Made by a program: the position numbers and the translations under genes
Assembly: GCF_035917415.1 (NCBI RefSeq)
Contig: NZ_CP109073.1
Location: 5,326,001-5,390,000, forward strand
Direction of reading: 5' to 3'
DNA from: Streptomyces sp. NBC_01803
GTDB taxonomy: Bacteria > Actinomycetota > Actinomycetes > Streptomycetales > Streptomycetaceae
DNA: 64,000 nt
Notes under the pieces: generated by a model
Told to the model about the DNA's origin: nothing
Databases searched by the model: none
The model's input: only the letters and a program-made list of their open reading frames with translations
Shown: positions 1-8,870 of the stretch, piece by piece
How the letters are laid out: the number at the start of each line of letters is the position of its first letter
How positions within the stretch are numbered: position 1 is the stretch's first letter

Positions 1-2
1 AG

Positions 3-338
3 ACGCCGGTCGAGGAGGAGTTCCGCGTCGGCACCATGGCCCTGGCCTGGGACAGCGAGAACGAGCGCATGATCGTGGAGGCCCAGGCGCTGGTCGAGCT
101 GGAGGCCGAGTCCGAGGAGGCGTTCGCCGAGGCGGAGGAGCGGCTGCTGCGGGACGACGAGAACGGCCCGCCCATGCTGCGCGTCCGGCTCACCGGGACC
201 ATGGCCCGCGCCTTCGCCCAGCGCGCCCTCGAAGTCGTCAACGCGGGACGGCCGCCCTGCCCGTTGTGCAGCCTGCCGCTCGACCCGGAAGGACACGTAT
301 GTCCGCGCCAGAACGGATACCGCAGAAGCCGGGTGTGA
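3..338 (+). CDS. DUF3090 family protein, C-terminal part
   Basis: The reading frame is open from the window edge, so this is the 3' part (about 111 residues) of a protein that is usually near 190-200 residues. The visible part matches the conserved C-terminal half of the actinobacterial DUF3090 family, including the stretch EEEFRVGTMALAWD just at the edge. Its end carries CPLC followed by HVC, which looks like a small zinc ribbon. Function is unknown. The downstream kinase-like gene starts inside its last 40 bases, so the two are probably translationally coupled and work together; this pair next to mshC is conserved in streptomycetes as far as I recall. Confidence 0.85.
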   Translation, partial: TPVEEEFRVGTMALAWDSENERMIVEAQALVELEAESEEAFAEAEERLLRDDENGPPMLRVRLTGTMARAFAQRALEVVNAGRPPCPLCSLPLDPEGHVCPRQNGYRRSRV

Positions 339-1156
339 CGGCGGAGGCGGTGCTGGCCCGTGGCGAGTTGACCGTGCACGGGCGCATCGCGGAAGCCTCC
401 AACGCCGTTCTCTACGCCACCGCCGGCCTCGACGGGCACCACCTGCCGTGCGTCTACAAGCCGATCGCGGGGGAGCGCCCGCTGTGGGACTTCCCCGAGG
501 GGACCCTCGCCCAGCGGGAGGTCGCCGCCTACGAGGTGTCCCGCGCGCTGGGCTGGGACCTCGTGCCGCCCACGGTGCTGCGCGACGGGCCGCACGGCGA
601 GGGCATGTGCCAGCTCTGGGTGGGCCCGACGCCGGACGATCCAGGTGACCCGGACGCCCCCGAGCGGGGCCCGGACGGGCTCCTCGCGCTGGTCGACGCG
701 GACGCGCCGGAGCCCGGCTGGAAGGCCGTCGGGTTCGCGGACGTCGGCGGCGGCCGGACCGCGCTGCTGGTGCACGCCGACGACGAACGGCTGCGCCGGA
801 TCGCCGCCCTGGACGCGGTCATCAACAACGGCGACCGCAAGGGCGGCCATCTGCTGCCGCTCGCGGACGGCCGGCTGTTCGGCATCGACCACGGTGTCAC
901 GTTCCACATCGAGAACAAGCTCCGGACGCTGCTGTGGGGGTGGGCCGGCGAGCCGCTGCCGACCGCCGTACGCGCGGCCCTGAGCCTGCTTCAGGACCAA
1001 CTCGCCGACGCCGGGCCGCTGATGGCCCGGCTGCGCGAGCTCATCACCGCGGCCGAGTGCGAGGCGCTGCGTGACCGGACGGCGGATCTGCTGAGCGACG
1101 GCCACTATCCGCGGCCCACCGGCGAGTGGCCCGCCATCCCCTGGCCCCTGGTCTAG
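299..1156 (+). CDS. SCO1664-family PI3/4-kinase-like protein
   Basis: This 285-residue protein resembles the SCO1664 family, which carries a phosphatidylinositol 3/4-kinase-like catalytic fold. Visible kinase-type landmarks are Lys54 in VYKPIAG (ATP-binding lysine), the catalytic loop DAVINNGDRKGGH around residues 172-184, and GIDHG at 195-199 in the position of the metal-binding DFG. The substrate is unknown; lipid kinase activity is not implied by the fold alone. I chose the ATG at 299, preceded by GGAAGGA, over an in-frame ATG at 266 because it has the better ribosome site. It overlaps the end of the DUF3090 gene by 40 bases. Confidence 0.85.
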   Translation: MSAPERIPQKPGVTAEAVLARGELTVHGRIAEASNAVLYATAGLDGHHLPCVYKPIAGERPLWDFPEGTLAQREVAAYEVSRALGWDLVPPTVLRDGPHGEGMCQLWVGPTPDDPGDPDAPERGPDGLLALVDADAPEPGWKAVGFADVGGGRTALLVHADDERLRRIAALDAVINNGDRKGGHLLPLADGRLFGIDHGVTFHIENKLRTLLWGWAGEPLPTAVRAALSLLQDQLADAGPLMARLRELITAAECEALRDRTADLLSDGHYPRPTGEWPAIPWPLV

Positions 1157-1214
1157 GACGGGCCGCGCCGGGGTGCGGTCGTCCAGGCGCGGGAGGGGCG
1201 GATAGGCTCGGGGC

Positions 1215-2444
1215 ATGTATGCCTGGCCAGCACCCAAGGTCCCCGCCCTGCCCGGTCAGGGCCGTGACCTCGCGGTTCACGACACCTCCACGGACGGTCG
1301 GGTGACCCTCAGCCCCGGTTCCGTCGCCCGGCTCTACGTCTGCGGGATCACCCCCTACGACGCGACCCATCTGGGGCACGCGGCGACCTACATCGCGTTC
1401 GACCTCGTCCAGCGGGTCTGGCTCGACGCGGGGCGGCAGGTGCACTATGTCCAGAACGTCACCGATGTGGACGACCCGCTGCTGGAGCGCGCCGCCGCCA
1501 CCGGCGTGGAGTGGACGGCGCTGGCCGAGCGCGAGACGGCCCTGTTCCGCGAGGACATGACGGCCCTGCGCATCCTGCCGCCGCGCGACTACATCGGGGC
1601 CGTGGAGGCGATACCGGACATCGTCCCCCTCATCGAGCGGCTGCGGACCATGGGCGCCGCCTACGACGTCGACGGCGACGTCTACTTCTCGGTCGACTCC
1701 GACCGGCACTTCGGCGAGGTCTCCCGGCTGGACGCCGCCGCGATGCGGGCGCTGTCGGCCGAGCGCGGCGGCGACCCGGAGCGGCCCGGCAAGAAGAACC
1801 CCGTGGACCCGCTGCTGTGGCGGGCGGCCCGCCCCGGCGAGCCCTCGTGGGAGGGCGCCTCGCTCGGCCCGGGGCGCCCCGGCTGGCACATCGAGTGCGT
1901 CGCGATCGCCCTCGACCGGCTCGGCATGGGCTTCGACATGCAGGGCGGCGGCTCCGATCTCGTCTTCCCGCACCACGAGATGGGCGCCTCGCACGCCCAG
2001 GTCCTCACCGGCGACCACCCCTACGCCGCCACCTACGTGCACGCCGGGATGGTGGCCTACGAGGGCGAGAAGATGTCCAAGTCCAAGGGGAACCTGGTGT
2101 TCGTCTCCCGGCTGCGCCGGGACGGCGTCGACCCGGCCGCCATCCGGCTGGCGCTGCTGGCCCACCACTACCGCTCGGACTGGGAGTGGACGGATACGGA
2201 TCTGGACGCCGCCGTCCGGCGGCTGGCGCACTGGCGGGCCGCGGTCTCCCGGCCCGACGGGCCGCCGGCCGAGACGGTGATCGAGGAGATCCGCGCGGCG
2301 CTGGCGGACGATCTCGACGCCCCGGCCGCGCTGGCCGCCGTGGACCGCTGGGCGGACGTCCAGCACGGCGCGGGGGGCGAGGACACGGGTGCCACCGGGG
2401 TGGTCTCCCGGGCGGTGGACGCCCTGCTGGGCGTCGCGCTCTAG
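1215..2444 (+). CDS. mshC: Cysteine-1-D-myo-inosityl 2-amino-2-deoxy-alpha-D-glucopyranoside ligase
   Basis: MshC makes the third step of mycothiol synthesis: it activates cysteine with ATP and joins it to GlcN-inositol. It is a class I cysteinyl-tRNA-synthetase paralogue without the tRNA-binding C-terminus, and the 409-residue length fits that. Visible motifs are the HIGH signature HLGH at 52-55, KMSKS at 286-290, and the expected zinc ligands Cys43, Cys228 (in GWHIEC) and His253 (in HHEMG). The N-terminus [14 protein letters not shown] matches the family start. Mycothiol is the low-molecular-weight thiol of Actinobacteria, so this gene supports the taxonomic call. It converges on the PAC2 gene across a 64-base GC-rich spacer. 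Confidence 0.97.
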   Translation: MYAWPAPKVPALPGQGRDLAVHDTSTDGRVTLSPGSVARLYVCGITPYDATHLGHAATYIAFDLVQRVWLDAGRQVHYVQNVTDVDDPLLERAAATGVEWTALAERETALFREDMTALRILPPRDYIGAVEAIPDIVPLIERLRTMGAAYDVDGDVYFSVDSDRHFGEVSRLDAAAMRALSAERGGDPERPGKKNPVDPLLWRAARPGEPSWEGASLGPGRPGWHIECVAIALDRLGMGFDMQGGGSDLVFPHHEMGASHAQVLTGDHPYAATYVHAGMVAYEGEKMSKSKGNLVFVSRLRRDGVDPAAIRLALLAHHYRSDWEWTDTDLDAAVRRLAHWRAAVSRPDGPPAETVIEEIRAALADDLDAPAALAAVDRWADVQHGAGGEDTGATGVVSRAVDALLGVAL

Positions 2445-2508
2445 GCGCGGACCGCGCGGACCGCGGGGGCCGCGGGAGAGCCGGGCGGGCGCGGCGGGCC
2501 GGGAGCGG

Positions 2509-3501
2509 TCAGTCGTCGGACTCGGCGGACGGCGGCCCCGGCTCCGGCGGTCCCTGGCCCTCGCCGCCCTCGGGCGGCCGGCGCCGGGGGCGGGTCCGGC
2601 CGCTGCCCGGGTCGCGCAGATACGACCCCGGATCGCCGGCCGGGGGCTGGCCGTCGCGGCGGCGCAGATAGCGCTCGAACTCCTTGGCGATGGCCTCGCC
2701 GGACGCCTCCGGCAGGTCGGCCGTGTCCCTGGCCTCCTCAAGCGACTTCACATACTCCGCCACCTCGCTGTCCTCGGCGGCCAGTTGGTCGACGCCGATC
2801 TGCCAGGCGCGGGCGTCCTCGGGGAGGTCGCCCAGCGGGATGTTGACGTCGAGCAGGTCCTCCAGGGAGTGCAGCAGCGCCAGCGACGCCTTGGGGTTGG
2901 GAGGCTGGGCCACGTAGTGCGGAACGGCCGCCCACAGCGTGACGGCCGGCACTCCGGCGTGCGTGCACGCCTCCTGGAGGATGCCGACGATGCCGGTGGG
3001 GCCCTCGTACCGCGACTCCTCCAGATCCAGCGTGCGCGCCAGATCCTCGTCGGACGTCACGCTGGTGACGGGCACCGGCCGGGTGTGCGGGGTGTCGCCC
3101 AGCAGCGCGCCGAGCACCACCACCATCTCCACGCCCAACTCGTGGGCGAAGCCAAGGATCTCGTTGCAGAACGAGCGCCAGCGCATGCTCGGCTCGATGC
3201 CGCGCACCAGCACGAGGTCGCGCCGCTTGACGGGACCGTTCTCGGAGCCGATCCGCACCACCGACAGCCGGGTCGTCGGCCAGGTGATGCGGCGCACGCC
3301 GCCGTCCAGCCAGATGTGCGGCCGGTTGACCTGGAAGTCGTAGTAGTCCTCGGCGTCCAGGGCCGCGAACACCTCGCCCTTCCACTCCCGCTCCAGATGA
3401 GCGACCGCGGTGGAGGCGGCGTCACCAGCATCGTTCCAGCCCTCGAACGCGGCCACCATGACCGGGTCGACCAGCTCGGGAACTCCATCGAGCTCGATCA
3501 C
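2509..3501 (-). CDS. PAC2 family protein (proteasome-assembly-chaperone-like)
   Basis: The 330-residue product belongs to the PAC2 family (ATP-grasp-like/proteasome assembly chaperone 2 superfamily), recognised by the N-terminal block VMVAAFEGWNDAGDAAS and the following segment on a ligand-bound beta sheet. The last 60 residues are Arg/Pro/Gly-rich and probably disordered. The start is a GTG with a strong GGGAGGAGG eight bases upstream. Its role in Actinobacteria is not established; although eukaryotic PAC2 helps assemble 20S proteasomes, this gene is 17 kb away from prcBA and no functional link can be read from the sequence. Confidence 0.9.
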   Translation of the reverse strand: MIELDGVPELVDPVMVAAFEGWNDAGDAASTAVAHLEREWKGEVFAALDAEDYYDFQVNRPHIWLDGGVRRITWPTTRLSVVRIGSENGPVKRRDLVLVRGIEPSMRWRSFCNEILGFAHELGVEMVVVLGALLGDTPHTRPVPVTSVTSDEDLARTLDLEESRYEGPTGIVGILQEACTHAGVPAVTLWAAVPHYVAQPPNPKASLALLHSLEDLLDVNIPLGDLPEDARAWQIGVDQLAAEDSEVAEYVKSLEEARDTADLPEASGEAIAKEFERYLRRRDGQPPAGDPGSYLRDPGSGRTRPRRRPPEGGEGQGPPEPGPPSAESDD

Positions 3502-3637
3502 CCAGCGCCTCCTCCCGGCCGGGTCGGAGCGGGTGCTCCCGGCCCGGCTGCCGTAAGTGTTCCGTGCGGCCCCCAGCCTACGGCGTCACCGTGCCCACCC
3601 CGCAGCCCTCGTACGCATGCGCAGGGTGATCAGGGGT

Positions 3638-3659
3638 GACCGGCCGCTCACGGCCGGTC
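3638..3659 (-). terminator. Hairpin downstream of glpD
   Basis: A perfect 9-bp stem, GACCGGCCG paired with CGGCCGGTC around a CTCA loop, lies 30 bases beyond the glpD stop. There is no T-run, which is common for streptomycete terminators. It could equally separate glpD from the PAC2 promoter region. Confidence 0.5.
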
Positions 3660-3691
3660 CACCCGGATCACCCCGCGGACGGGGGCGACGG

Positions 3692-5299
3692 TCAGGATTT
3701 CCGGCCGAGCACCTCGTCGACGCGGGCGCGGACGCCCTCGCCGTCCAGACCGCGGATCGTCAGCGTCGTGCGGCGGCGCAGCACGTCGTCGGCGGTCTCC
3801 GCCCACTCGTGATCGCGCGCGTAGACGACCTGCGCCCAGATCTCGGGGCCGTCGGGGTGGACGCGCTCGCCGAGGGACGGGTCCTGGTGGACGAGGTCGG
3901 CGATGTCGAAGGCCAGCGAGCCGTAGTGGGTGGCCAGGTGACGGGCCGTCGCCGGGTCGATGGCGACGCCCGGCTCGCGGTCGATGAGCAGGCGGTGCGC
4001 GACCGCGTTGGGGTTGGCGACGCCGGGCAGCGGCGCGTGGCGGACCAGGTCGGAGACCGGCTCCATGTCCCGGCCCAGCGACACGCCCGGCAGCTTGGCC
4101 AGCGCGGCCAGCACCGTGCGGCCGATGTGCCGGTAGGTGGTCCACTTGCCGCCGGCCACCGACAGCATGCCGCCGCGGCCCTCGGTGACGACCGTTTCGC
4201 GCTTGGCGGACTCGACGCCGCCCGGTCCGCCGGGCAGTACGCGCAGACCGGCGAAGGCGTACGTCATCAGGGAGCGGTCCAGCGCCTCGTCGCGGACGGA
4301 GAACGCGGCCTCCGCCAGGATCTGGTCGATGTCGGCCTCGGTGGCGCGCACGTCGGCCGGGTCGCCCTCGTAGCGCTCGTCGGTGGTGCCGAGCAGCAGC
4401 ATGTCCTCCCAGGGGAGGGCGAAGGTGATGCGGTACTTGTCGACCGGCGTGGCCATCGCGGCGCCCCACGGCTGGCTGCGGCGCAGCACCAGGTGGGCGC
4501 CCTTGGAGAGCCGGACGCTGGGCATGGCGTCCGGGTTCTCCATGCGGCGCAGGTGGTCGACCCACGGGCCGGTGGCGTTGAGGACGAGGCGGGCGTCCAC
4601 GCCGAACTCGGTGCCGTCGATCCGGTCCTTGAGGTCCGCGCCGGTCACGCGCCCGCCGGTGAAGCGCAGGCCGGTCACCTCGGCGTGGTTGAGGACGACG
4701 GCTCCGGACTGGGCGGCGGCCCGGACGGTCATCACGGCGACCCGGGCGTCGTTCATCTGGTGGTCGCCGTAGACGGCGACGGCCTTGAGGTTGTCGGTGC
4801 GCAGCGCCGGGTTGGCGGCGGCGGCCTTGGCCGGGGAGATGAGGCGGCCGACGCCGTCGCCGAAGGCGGACAGCGCGGAGTAGGCGAAGACGCCGGCGCC
4901 GAGCTTCACGGCGCCGTGCGGGCCGCCCTTGTAGACGGGCAGGTAGAAGGTGAGCGGGTTGACGAGGTGCGGGGCCACGTCCCGGGCCAGCACGCGACGC
5001 TCGTGGTGGTTCTCGGCGACCAGCCTGACCGCGCCGGTCTGGAGGTACCGCAGTCCGCCGTGGACGAGCTTGGAGGAGGCGGACGAGGTGGCGCCGGCGA
5101 AGTCGCCCGCGTCCACCATCGCCACCCGCAGCCCCGACTGGGCGGCGTGCCAGGCGACCGAGGTGCCCAGGATGCCGCCGCCGATGACCAGCAGATCGTA
5201 GGTGGCGGCGGCGAGCCGCCCTCTGGTTTCGGCCCGCCGGTCTGCCTGGCCGGGGGCGCCGGGGGCGCCGGGGGCGGCGGTCGGGTGCAGCGTGTTCAT
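3692..5299 (-). CDS. glpD: Aerobic glycerol-3-phosphate dehydrogenase (FAD)
   Basis: GlpD oxidises sn-glycerol-3-phosphate to dihydroxyacetone phosphate and passes electrons to the quinone pool at the membrane. The 535-residue protein has the Rossmann FAD motif VIGGGILG at residues 38-45, followed by the family signature SSASSKLVHGGLRYL, and the C-terminal DAO_C domain. The first 30 residues are an Ala/Pro/Gly-rich extension of low complexity. It is the last gene of the glycerol operon, 44 bases behind glpK, and is presumably induced with it by glycerol or glycerol-3-phosphate through GylR. Confidence 0.95.
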   Translation of the reverse strand: MNTLHPTAAPGAPGAPGQADRRAETRGRLAAATYDLLVIGGGILGTSVAWHAAQSGLRVAMVDAGDFAGATSSASSKLVHGGLRYLQTGAVRLVAENHHERRVLARDVAPHLVNPLTFYLPVYKGGPHGAVKLGAGVFAYSALSAFGDGVGRLISPAKAAAANPALRTDNLKAVAVYGDHQMNDARVAVMTVRAAAQSGAVVLNHAEVTGLRFTGGRVTGADLKDRIDGTEFGVDARLVLNATGPWVDHLRRMENPDAMPSVRLSKGAHLVLRRSQPWGAAMATPVDKYRITFALPWEDMLLLGTTDERYEGDPADVRATEADIDQILAEAAFSVRDEALDRSLMTYAFAGLRVLPGGPGGVESAKRETVVTEGRGGMLSVAGGKWTTYRHIGRTVLAALAKLPGVSLGRDMEPVSDLVRHAPLPGVANPNAVAHRLLIDREPGVAIDPATARHLATHYGSLAFDIADLVHQDPSLGERVHPDGPEIWAQVVYARDHEWAETADDVLRRRTTLTIRGLDGEGVRARVDEVLGRKS

Positions 5300-5343
5300 G
5301 TCGGTCAGCTTTCCGTGTCGGTCAGTTCTGTCGTTGTGTCCTG

Positions 5344-6888
5344 TCAGTCGGACTCGGCGAGCCAGCCCATGGTCCGCTGAACGGCCTTGAGCCAGAACTG
5401 GTACTCGCGGTCACGCTCGGTCGGGTCCATCCGCGGGGTCCACTCCGCGGCCCGGCGCCAGTTGGCGCGCAGTTCGTCGGTGCTCGACCAGAAACCCACC
5501 GCCAGGCCGGCGGCGTAGGCGGCGCCCAGACAGGTGGTCTCGGAGACCATCGGGCGGACCACCGGGGCGTCGAGGAAGTCCGCGATGTTCTGCATCAGCA
5601 GGTTGTTGGAGGTCATGCCGCCGTCGACCTTCAGCGCGGTGAGCTCGACGCCGGAGTCCTTCTTCATGGCGTCGACGATCTCGCGGGTCTGCCAGGCGGT
5701 GGCCTCCAGCACGGCGCGGGCGATGTGCGCCTTGGTGACGTACCGCGTGAGACCGGCGATGACGCCGCGGGCGTCGGCGCGCCAGTAGGGCGCGAACAGC
5801 CCGGAGAAGGCGGGGACGACGTACGCGCCGCCGTTGTCCTCGACGGAGGACGCCAGCGTCTCGATCTCGGCCGCGCTGTTGATCAGGCCCATCTGATCGC
5901 GCATCCACTGCACCAGGGCGCCGGTGACGGCGATGGAGCCCTCCAGCGCGTAGACCGGCTCCTGGTCGCCGATCCGGTAGCCGACGGTGGTGATCAGGCC
6001 GGCGTAGGAGTTGATGGCCTCGGTGCCGGTGTTCATCAGCAGGAAGGTGCCGGTGCCGTAGGTCGACTTGGCCTCGCCGACGTCGAAGCAGGTCTGGCCG
6101 AAAAGCGCGGCCTGCTGGTCGCCGAGGGCGGAGGCGACCGGGACGCCGTCCAGCGCGCCGCCCTTGGCCTTGCCGTAGACCTCGGCGGAGGAGCGGATCT
6201 CCGGCAGCACCTGGGGCGGGACGCCGATCGAGGCACAGATGCGCTCGTCCCACGTCATGCCGCGCAGGCTCATCAGCAGGGTCCGGGAGGCGTTGGTGAC
6301 GTCGGTGACGTGGACGCCGCCGTCGGCCCCGCCGGTGAGGTTCCAGATGACCCAGGAGTCCATCGTGCCGAAGAGGATGTCGCCGCGCTCGGCGCGCTCA
6401 CGCAGGCCCTCGACGTTGTCGAGGAGCCAGCGGATCTTCGGGCCGGCGAAGTACGAGGAGAGCGGCAGGCCGGTCTCGCGGCGGAAGCGGTCCTGGCCGA
6501 CGTTGCGGCCCAGCTCCCGGCAGAGGGCGTCGGTGCGGGTGTCCTGCCAGACGATGGCGTTGTGCACCGGCTCGCCGGTCGTCCGGTCCCACAGCAGGGT
6601 GGTCTCCCGCTGGTTGGTGATGCCGATCGCCTTGACCTGCTCCTTGGTGATCCCCGCCTTCTCCAGGGCGCCGGCGACGACTTCCTGGACGTTCGTCCAG
6701 ATCTCGGCGGCGTTGTGTTCGACCCAGCCCGGCTTGGGGAAGATCTGCTCGTGCTCCTTCTGGTCGACGGAGACGACGCGCCCGTCGCGGTCGAAGACGA
6801 TGCAGCGGCTGGAGGTGGTGCCCTGGTCGATCGCGGCGACGTACTCGCGCGGGGTGGCGCGGAGGTCGGCGTCGTGTCCGTCGGTCAT
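5344..6888 (-). CDS. glpK: Glycerol kinase
   Basis: A 514-residue FGGY-family kinase that phosphorylates glycerol with ATP to sn-glycerol-3-phosphate in the cytoplasm. The ATP-binding start [12 protein letters not shown] lies at residues 21-32, and the substrate-binding stretch [12 protein letters not shown] follows, both typical of GlpK; the C-terminal FGGY domain contains [10 protein letters not shown]. About 12 extra residues precede the family's usual start. It lies between glpF (39 bases upstream) and glpD, matching the gylCABX arrangement known in S. coelicolor. Confidence 0.97.
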   Translation of the reverse strand: MTDGHDADLRATPREYVAAIDQGTTSSRCIVFDRDGRVVSVDQKEHEQIFPKPGWVEHNAAEIWTNVQEVVAGALEKAGITKEQVKAIGITNQRETTLLWDRTTGEPVHNAIVWQDTRTDALCRELGRNVGQDRFRRETGLPLSSYFAGPKIRWLLDNVEGLRERAERGDILFGTMDSWVIWNLTGGADGGVHVTDVTNASRTLLMSLRGMTWDERICASIGVPPQVLPEIRSSAEVYGKAKGGALDGVPVASALGDQQAALFGQTCFDVGEAKSTYGTGTFLLMNTGTEAINSYAGLITTVGYRIGDQEPVYALEGSIAVTGALVQWMRDQMGLINSAAEIETLASSVEDNGGAYVVPAFSGLFAPYWRADARGVIAGLTRYVTKAHIARAVLEATAWQTREIVDAMKKDSGVELTALKVDGGMTSNNLLMQNIADFLDAPVVRPMVSETTCLGAAYAAGLAVGFWSSTDELRANWRRAAEWTPRMDPTERDREYQFWLKAVQRTMGWLAESD

Positions 6889-6927
6889 GGGGTGCGGCTC
6901 CTGATCGGGGTGCGGGCGGCTGAGGAG

Positions 6928-7740
6928 TCAGAACAGCAAGGTGTGGATGCCGGCCGCGAGGGCGCCGCCGGTGAGTGGTCCGACGACCGGGATCCAGGCG
7001 TAGCCCCAGTCGGAGCCGCCCTTGTTCGGCAGCGGCAGGAGCGCGTGCACGATGCGCGGCCCGAGGTCGCGGGCCGGGTTGATGGCGTATCCGGTCGGAC
7101 CGCCGAGGGACAGCCCGATGCCGACGACGACCAGGGCGACCATCAGCGCGCCGGTGCCGGACAGCGCCAGCCCCTCGTTGAGGCCGATGCCCAGGATCAG
7201 CAGCACCAGCACGGCCGTGCCGATGATCTCCGTCGTCAGGTTCTGCGCGACGTTGCGGATCTCGGGGGCCGTCGAGAAGATGCCGAGCACCGGACCGGGC
7301 TCGCCGGGTCTCGCCACCGGACGCTCCTCGGGGAGTGCGGGCTCCTCGACCGCGGCGGGGCCGGGGGTCTCGGAGCCGCCGACGATCTCGCGGCCCGTGA
7401 GATGGGCCTGGAAGTGGCCGTAGTAGGCGAGCCAGACGAGCATGGCGCCGAGCATGGCGCCGAGCATCTGGCCGGCGACATAGGTGGGAACGTCGCCCCA
7501 TTCGCCGGAGTCGATCGCGATGCCGAGGGTGACGGCGGGGTTGAGATGGGCGCCCGAGAGTTGTACGGAGACGTATGTGCCGGAGAGCACGGCCAGGCCC
7601 CACCCGAAGGTGATCGCCACCCAGCCGGCGCCGAACGCCTTGGATCTCTTGAGTACCACGCCGGCAACCACGCCGCCGCCGAGGAGGATCAGCACGGTGG
7701 TGCCGAGGATCTCACCGAAGAAGATGTCGGAGCTGGACAC
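6928..7740 (-). CDS. glpF: Glycerol uptake facilitator (MIP family)
   Basis: This 270-residue aquaglyceroporin lets glycerol diffuse across the cytoplasmic membrane. Both half-helix motifs are intact: HLNPAVT (Asn67) and AINPARDLG near residue 225; the Asp after the second NPAR is the mark of glycerol facilitators rather than water channels. Six hydrophobic segments are visible. Between helices 3 and 4 it has a hydrophilic Pro/Glu-rich insert of about 35 residues (roughly 115-150), longer than in E. coli GlpF. The start is GTG. It is the first structural gene of the glycerol operon, behind gylR. Confidence 0.95.
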   Translation of the reverse strand: MSSSDIFFGEILGTTVLILLGGGVVAGVVLKRSKAFGAGWVAITFGWGLAVLSGTYVSVQLSGAHLNPAVTLGIAIDSGEWGDVPTYVAGQMLGAMLGAMLVWLAYYGHFQAHLTGREIVGGSETPGPAAVEEPALPEERPVARPGEPGPVLGIFSTAPEIRNVAQNLTTEIIGTAVLVLLILGIGLNEGLALSGTGALMVALVVVGIGLSLGGPTGYAINPARDLGPRIVHALLPLPNKGGSDWGYAWIPVVGPLTGGALAAGIHTLLF

Positions 7741-7791
7741 CGGTGACTCCTTTGTCCTTGTCCAGGGGCTACGCTCGGCCAGCGTTCGTCC

Positions 7792-7850
7792 GTTGTTCGG
7801 TAATGCCGACCGTCGAGCGGCAGTTTTCTCCTCGGGGCAGCCCCCGTCAA
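7792..7850 (-). promoter_or_regulatory. Candidate promoter and GylR-like site upstream of glpF
   Basis: On the minus strand TTGACG (7850-7845) is followed after 17 bases by AAAACT (7827-7822), a possible promoter for glpFKD. Just downstream, GTTCGG and CCGAC flank TAATG (7795-7810, plus-strand reading), resembling an imperfect version of the palindrome found in front of gylR. Both are pattern matches only. Confidence 0.35.
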
Positions 7851-7888
7851 GAGGTGGGCGACAGGTAGCCTATAATGCCCGGATTGCC

Positions 7889-8653
7889 CTAGAAGCGCCC
7901 GGCGCCCAGATCGCGCGACACGGAGCGCGCGCAGTCGCGCACCGCCGCCACCAGGCGCGGGTGGAATGTCCCGTCCGCCTGCAGGCGCTCCACCGCGCCG
8001 GTGATCCCCACGGCGCCGACCGGCATCCTGCGGCGGTCCAGGATCGGCGCGGCGATGGAGGCGACCCCGTCCCAGGTCTCGCCGAGATCGCTCGCCCAGC
8101 CCCGGGCTCTGACCTCTTCGAGCCCCTTCTCGAACTCGGCCGGGTCGGTCACCGTCAGCCCGGTGATCGCGGGGAACCCGCCGTCCATGACCTCGTTGTG
8201 CGCCACCGGGTCGTAGGCGGCGAGCACCTTGCCCAGCGCGGTGCTGTGCAGCGGCTGCATGGCGCCCACCTCCAGCACCTGCCGGCTGTCGTCCGGCCGG
8301 AAGACGTGGTGCACGATGAGCACCCCCTGCTGGTGGAGCACCCCGAGATAGGCGCTCTCCCCGCTCGACCTGGCCAGATCGTCGGCCCACACCAGCGCGC
8401 GGGCGCGCAGCTCGTGCACGTCGAGATAGCTGTTGCCCAGCCGCAGCAGCTCCGCCCCCAGCTGGTACTTGCCCGAGGCCGCGTCCTGCTCGACGAAGCC
8501 CTCCTGCTGGAGCGTGCGCAGCAGGCCGTGAGTGGTGGCCTTGGCCAGCCCGATGGCCGAGGCGATGTCGGACAGGCCCAGCCGCCGCTCGCCACCGGCC
8601 AGCAGCCGCAGCAGCGCCGCGGCGCGCTCGAGTGACTGGATCGTCCGAGCCAT
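7889..8653 (-). CDS. gylR: Glycerol operon repressor, IclR family
   Basis: The 254-residue protein has the IclR winged helix-turn-helix in residues 1-65 (RTIQSLERAAALLRLL, then SDIASAIGLAKATTHGLLRTL) and the effector-binding IclR domain after it. Directly upstream of glpF-glpK-glpD it corresponds to GylR, the substrate-inducible repressor of glycerol catabolism in Streptomyces. The ATG start has AGGAGG on the minus strand at a normal distance. Autoregulation is likely because a perfect palindrome sits 39 bases before the start codon. Confidence 0.93.
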   Translation of the reverse strand: MARTIQSLERAAALLRLLAGGERRLGLSDIASAIGLAKATTHGLLRTLQQEGFVEQDAASGKYQLGAELLRLGNSYLDVHELRARALVWADDLARSSGESAYLGVLHQQGVLIVHHVFRPDDSRQVLEVGAMQPLHSTALGKVLAAYDPVAHNEVMDGGFPAITGLTVTDPAEFEKGLEEVRARGWASDLGETWDGVASIAAPILDRRRMPVGAVGITGAVERLQADGTFHPRLVAAVRDCARSVSRDLGAGRF

Positions 8654-8691
8654 GTGGCAGCCTCCTGGTCTCCGGTCTCAGCTTTTCCCAT

Positions 8692-8708
8692 GTTCGACAT
8701 TGTCGAAC
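8692..8708. promoter_or_regulatory. Perfect 17-bp palindrome, putative GylR operator
   Basis: Arms GTTCGACA and TGTCGAAC are separated by one base and are perfectly complementary. The site lies 39 bases upstream of the gylR start, in the gylR-metH divergent spacer. Size and symmetry suit an IclR-family dimer. Assignment to GylR is inferred from position. Confidence 0.6.
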
Positions 8709-8870
8709 GCAAGCGGGTTATGTCGATACCCCACGGGGCGGGGAACGAGTCTACGGGTGTCTACGTTCCGGACGGTCTCCTCGGCGCCCGCCCCCGGCCG
8801 TTAGTCTGACCTGGTGCGCTTCGCGCGGAACGCGCATAGCCGACAGCCGTCGCACTCCCGGGAGCACTCC

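Noticed and set aside
5221..5299. Alternative later start for glpD removing the Ala/Pro-rich N-terminus
   Set aside because: No ATG or GTG with a ribosome site is present between residue 2 and the FAD motif at residue 38; the annotated ATG is kept.
7871..7876. Perfect TATAAT on the plus strand, suggesting a promoter antisense to nothing or toward gylR
   Set aside because: No matching -35 (TTGACA-like) at 16-19 bases and it would only transcribe antisense to gylR; treated as chance.
8709..8870. Cobalamin or SAH riboswitch in front of metH
   Set aside because: No B12-box-like core or other recognisable riboswitch consensus in the 162 bases examined by eye.
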